Shown here one piece after another: positions 62,292-64,000 of a stretch of DNA of 64,000 bases. Origin of the DNA: Peribacillus asahii (lineage in GTDB: Bacteria > Bacillota > Bacilli > Bacillales > DSM-1321); the NCBI RefSeq assembly GCF_003570725.1, contig NZ_QWVS01000012.1, positions 23,927 to 87,926 on the forward strand, in the 5' to 3' direction. The stretch's first letter is position 1; each line of letters starts with the position of its first letter. A model generated the notes under the pieces. It did no database searches. It saw only the letters and a program-made list of their open reading frames with translations, and was not told the DNA's origin. The translations under genes were made by a program, and so were the position numbers.

Positions 62292-64000
62292 CTATTCGTC
62301 AAATTTTAACTTTGCTAACGCATCCGCCAAGGCTGTGTTTAGCGGTTCCTCTTTATTTTGTTTCTTCATATAATTCGATACTTCACGTTTAGATACTTTT
62401 TGATTTTTATTTTGTCCTTTTCGTTTTTGATAGGACGATAACTTCTCGTGAAAGCCGCATTTACAAGTAAACGTCTGGGCTTCACCTTGCCCCCGCATTT
62501 CCATTTTTTTATGACATTGTGGGCAGCGTGCGTTGGTTACACGTGAAACCCCTTTGCGATATCCACACTCGCGGTCTTGGCAGACAAGCATTTTCCCTTT
62601 CTTTCCGTTGACCTCAAGTAACAGCTTTCCACACTCTGGACATTTGCTGCCGGTTACATTATCATGCTTGAATTTTTTGTCACTTCCTTTAATCTCACCA
62701 ACAATTTCTTTCGCATATGTTCTCATTTCGCTAATAAACGCCTGTTTTGGCAGCTTCCCTTTAGCGATTGCCGTCAATTTTTGTTCCCATTGAGCGGTAA
62801 GTGCCGGCGAACGCAATTCCTCAGGTGCTAATTCGAGCAATTGCTTCCCTTTTGATGTCACATGAAGACCTTTTCCTCTTTTTTCAATTAAGAAGCTTTT
62901 AAATAACTTTTCGATGATATCTGCACGGGTAGCAACCGTTCCAATCCCGCCTGTTTCACCAAGTGTTTTAATTAAATCCTTACTTTCACCTGCCATGAAA
63001 CGTGCTGGATTTTCCATCGCTGATAGCAATGTTCCTTCATTAAATGGTTCTGGTGGTTTCGTTACACCTTCTGTTTGTTTCACAGAAGTAATCGTTAGCT
63101 TAGCCCCTTGCTGCAGCGCAGGCAGCAACTGTTCAGCTACATCATCCTTCGTTTCTTCATCATCAAATTGATGATCATATACTTCTTTCCAACCAGATTT
63201 CAACACAACTTTTCCTTTTGCGACAAAGATTTCATCCGCTATTTTTGCTTTAATTGTCGTTTGCTCATATTCAAAAGGAGGGAGAAGAACAGCTAAAAAT
63301 CGTTTCACCACAAGATCATAAATTTTTGATTCTTTATCACTTAATTTTCCCGGAAGCGGTGTCTGCTCTGTTGGAATAATCGCATGATGATCTGAAACCT
63401 TACTATCGTCAACAAATGATTTATTCACTTTAATTGGCTGGCGCAAAATTTTTGCTGCGACTGGAGCATAAGGCTTAATGCTCACCGCTTGCAGTCTTTC
63501 TTTTAACGTATCCACAATATCAGATGATAAGAAACGTGAATCAGTTCGCGGATATGTTAATACTTTATGACTTTCATATAAACGCTGCATAATCGATAAT
63601 GTTTCTTTTGCTGAATAACCAAATTTCTTATTCGCTTCTCTTTGCAGTTCTGTTAAATCATAGATCTGCGGGGCAAAGTTCTTTTTATGCGTTTTTTTCA
63701 CTTCGACAACTTCTGCCTGTTCGTTTCGCAAACGTGCGACAAGTTGATTCGCCTTTTCTCGGTCAAATGTACGGAAATCATTCGTTTTAGCATCTTGCCA
63801 AACTAGTTTTAACTTAGGCTCTGCCATTGCTGTAATTCCATAATACGGTTTCGGCTCAAACTTCTTAATTTCCTCTTCTCGCGCAGCAATCATTGCAAGC
63901 GTTGGCGTTTGTACACGGCCGCATGATAATTGAGCATTATGCTTTGTCGTTAATGCACGTGTAGCATATAGCGATAGGTAAGTCTTTGAAGCTATCTCTA
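62292..64000 (-). CDS. topB: DNA topoisomerase III (3' part, cut by window edge)
   Basis: Type IA topoisomerase, relaxes and decatenates DNA. The frame is open to base 64000, upstream part reading LTTKHNAQLSCGRVQTPTL, which is a family hallmark, followed by the visible KVLTYPRTDSRFLSSDIVDT (active-site Tyr region), SDHHAIIPTEQTPLPGKLS and TGGIGTVATRADIIEKLF. C-terminal tail has zinc-ribbon-like Cys groups (CPECGKLL, CQDRECGY, CPQCHKKM, CKCGF) typical of Bacillus TopB. About 568 codons are in the window; the N-terminal Toprim part lies beyond. Confidence 0.95.
   Translation of the reverse strand, partial: EIASKTYLSLYATRALTTKHNAQLSCGRVQTPTLAMIAAREEEIKKFEPKPYYGITAMAEPKLKLVWQDAKTNDFRTFDREKANQLVARLRNEQAEVVEVKKTHKKNFAPQIYDLTELQREANKKFGYSAKETLSIMQRLYESHKVLTYPRTDSRFLSSDIVDTLKERLQAVSIKPYAPVAAKILRQPIKVNKSFVDDSKVSDHHAIIPTEQTPLPGKLSDKESKIYDLVVKRFLAVLLPPFEYEQTTIKAKIADEIFVAKGKVVLKSGWKEVYDHQFDDEETKDDVAEQLLPALQQGAKLTITSVKQTEGVTKPPEPFNEGTLLSAMENPARFMAGESKDLIKTLGETGGIGTVATRADIIEKLFKSFLIEKRGKGLHVTSKGKQLLELAPEELRSPALTAQWEQKLTAIAKGKLPKQAFISEMRTYAKEIVGEIKGSDKKFKHDNVTGSKCPECGKLLLEVNGKKGKMLVCQDRECGYRKGVSRVTNARCPQCHKKMEMRGQGEAQTFTCKCGFHEKLSSYQKRKGQNKNQKVSKREVSNYMKKQNKEEPLNTALADALAKLKFDE

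Overview
The window reads as the chromosome of an aerobic, endospore-forming member of the Bacillaceae, probably close to Priestia (Bacillus) megaterium. Evidence: low-GC sequence with strong AGGAGG ribosome sites and many TTG starts; spore genes (rsfA, gerQ, pbpG); a gene order from argS to ung that follows the Bacillus subtilis ywi-ywh-ywg-ywf-ywd region; bacillithiol synthesis (bshB2); and a cobalamin operon in the order known from B. megaterium cobI (cbiW-H60-X-J-C-D-ET-L-F-G-A...). No tool was run, so families are recognised by eye and starts are chosen from ribosome binding sites.

Layout. 1-18.5 kb is conserved housekeeping and spore sequence: argS (cut by the window edge), ywiB, speB, a collapsed speE remnant, pbpG, ywhD, ywhC, a 4-oxalocrotonate tautomerase, ywgA, ywfO, a DUF1450 gene, rsfA, two small membrane proteins, lipL, pta, hemQ, gerQ, ywdK, ywdI, a 59-residue Cys protein, ung, thiD/pdxK, yojF and bshB2. 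18.5-22.4 kb holds a MarR/MFS pair with a visible promoter and operator, a tandem P-loop ATPase and a YbaK-type deacylase.

22.4-49.8 kb is one almost continuous vitamin B12 region. On the minus strand, a salvage and late-assembly operon (btuF-btuC-btuD::cbiZ-cbiB-cobD-cobU-cobS-cobC-cobU-like-pduO) sits behind one cobalamin riboswitch. The anaerobic corrin-ring operon (cbiW to cbiP, 16 genes, mostly overlapping or closely spaced) sits behind a second riboswitch with its own terminator. A third riboswitch points the other way and controls the cobalt importer cbiMNQO. Uroporphyrinogen III is methylated by the SUMT, cobalt is inserted by CbiX, the ring is contracted and amidated by the Cbi enzymes, and the lower half is attached by CobD/CbiB/CobU/CobS. 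cobT and a clear bluB are not in the window.

50.2-60.06 kb looks like a genomic island next to tRNA-Arg(CCT): the tRNA 3' end recurs as a 12-bp direct repeat at 60048-60059. It carries a TetR-controlled 4-hydroxyphenylacetate 3-hydroxylase-family protein with a cysteine-rich tail, a thioredoxin-fold protein, a bifunctional glutathione synthetase (gshF), S-formylglutathione hydrolase, class III alcohol dehydrogenase, an HxlR regulator and a broken IS21 element. Together gshF, fghA and adhC form a self-sufficient glutathione-dependent formaldehyde detoxification module in a lineage that normally relies on bacillithiol. I consider this the most interesting system here. After the island come a chemotaxis receptor and topB, which runs off the right edge.
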